DNA of 64,000 nucleotides from Martelella lutilitoris (GTDB lineage: Bacteria; Pseudomonadota; Alphaproteobacteria; Rhizobiales; Rhizobiaceae): assembly GCF_016598595.1 (NCBI RefSeq), contig NZ_CP066786.1:2255501-2319500 (forward strand), read 5' to 3'. The notes below the pieces were generated by a model. The model was not told the DNA's origin, ran no database searches, and was given only the letters and a program-made list of their open reading frames with translations. Shown here one piece after another: positions 63,872-64,000 of this stretch (the first letter of the stretch is position 1; the number at the start of each line of letters is the position of its first letter). The position numbers and the translations under genes were made by a program.

Positions 63872-64000
63872 GATGGGTCTCCGGTGTGTCGCGCAATCAT
63901 GGCATCGGCGAATGCGAGCGCCGCGCGGTTGGCGCCGACATTGTGGACACGAAAGATCGCGCCGCCGGCAAGGCGGGTGATCGCGGTGGTCGATGCGGTT
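63868..64000 (-). CDS. folP: dihydropteroate synthase (3' end only)
   Basis: The last 43 residues of a protein whose coding frame runs out of the window. The end reads TASTTAITRLAGGAIFRVHNVGANRAALAFADAMIARHTGDPS, matching the C-terminal strand and helix of FolP (RVHNV motif that binds the pterin phosphate). The TGA overlaps the folB ATG. FolP condenses the product of FolK with 4-aminobenzoate. Confidence 0.88.
   Translation of the reverse strand, partial: TASTTAITRLAGGAIFRVHNVGANRAALAFADAMIARHTGDPS

Overview
This is a GC-rich, densely coded chromosomal segment of an alphaproteobacterium, almost certainly Hyphomicrobiales (Rhizobiales). The main evidence is the complete six-gene acpXL-lpxXL cluster, which builds and attaches the very-long-chain fatty acid of rhizobial/Brucella-type lipid A. 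An FnrN-type regulator with hemN, a single bifunctional Rel protein, a CckA hybrid kinase and rhizobial-type palindromic repeats agree with this. The genus cannot be fixed from the sequence. No rRNA, tRNA, CRISPR array, transposase or integrase was seen. Layout: 1-3.2 kb holds the end of a ProX glycine-betaine binding protein, an MFS transporter and a hemerythrin-like protein behind an FNR-type box. 3.2-8.7 kb (minus strand) is the lipid A very-long-chain acyl cluster acpXL-fabZ-fabF2-fabF1-adh-lpxXL; one of its two ketosynthases has lost its catalytic residues. 8.8-11.1 kb has hemN and fnrN diverging from a second FNR-type box. 11.1-22.9 kb is housekeeping: a LOG-family protein, a LysM protein, an Atm1-like ABC exporter, psd-pssA for phosphatidylethanolamine synthesis, an SRAP protein, a Nudix hydrolase, YgfZ, HD and tyrosine phosphatases, MscS and a MOSC protein. 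22.9-30.4 kb (minus strand) is the conserved block rpoZ-rel-(53-aa protein)-DUF2062-acpS-lepB-rnc-era-recO. 30.6-49.3 kb is a mosaic of single genes and small operons: NYN protein, smpB, dapA, lytic transglycosylase, EttA, BON protein, RNase T2, RidA, DUF442 protein, L,D-transpeptidase, DhaL-like protein, photolyase, cysteine synthase, AlaX, sulfurtransferase, two GNATs, a His-rich PadR regulator and an Lrp regulator. 49.4-51.4 kb is cpdB. 51.7-54.7 kb is the one clearly accessory segment, a tight three-gene unit made of a short UvrD-like helicase between two small proteins. 54.9-64 kb returns to core genes: cckA, a FliO-like gene, dksA, a SixA-type phosphatase, ycjX-ycjF, an exported protein and folP-folB-folK. 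The most unusual element is the three-gene unit at 51.7-54.7 kb. The two small proteins are colinear with each other over most of their length and both carry an R-x4-H motif of the kind seen in HEPN RNases. They flank a superfamily 1 helicase whose ribosome-binding site is a run of eight G after nine T. The base composition and codon use look unlike the neighbours. No named defence system known to me has this arrangement, so an undescribed defence or toxin-like module is a reasonable but untested hypothesis.
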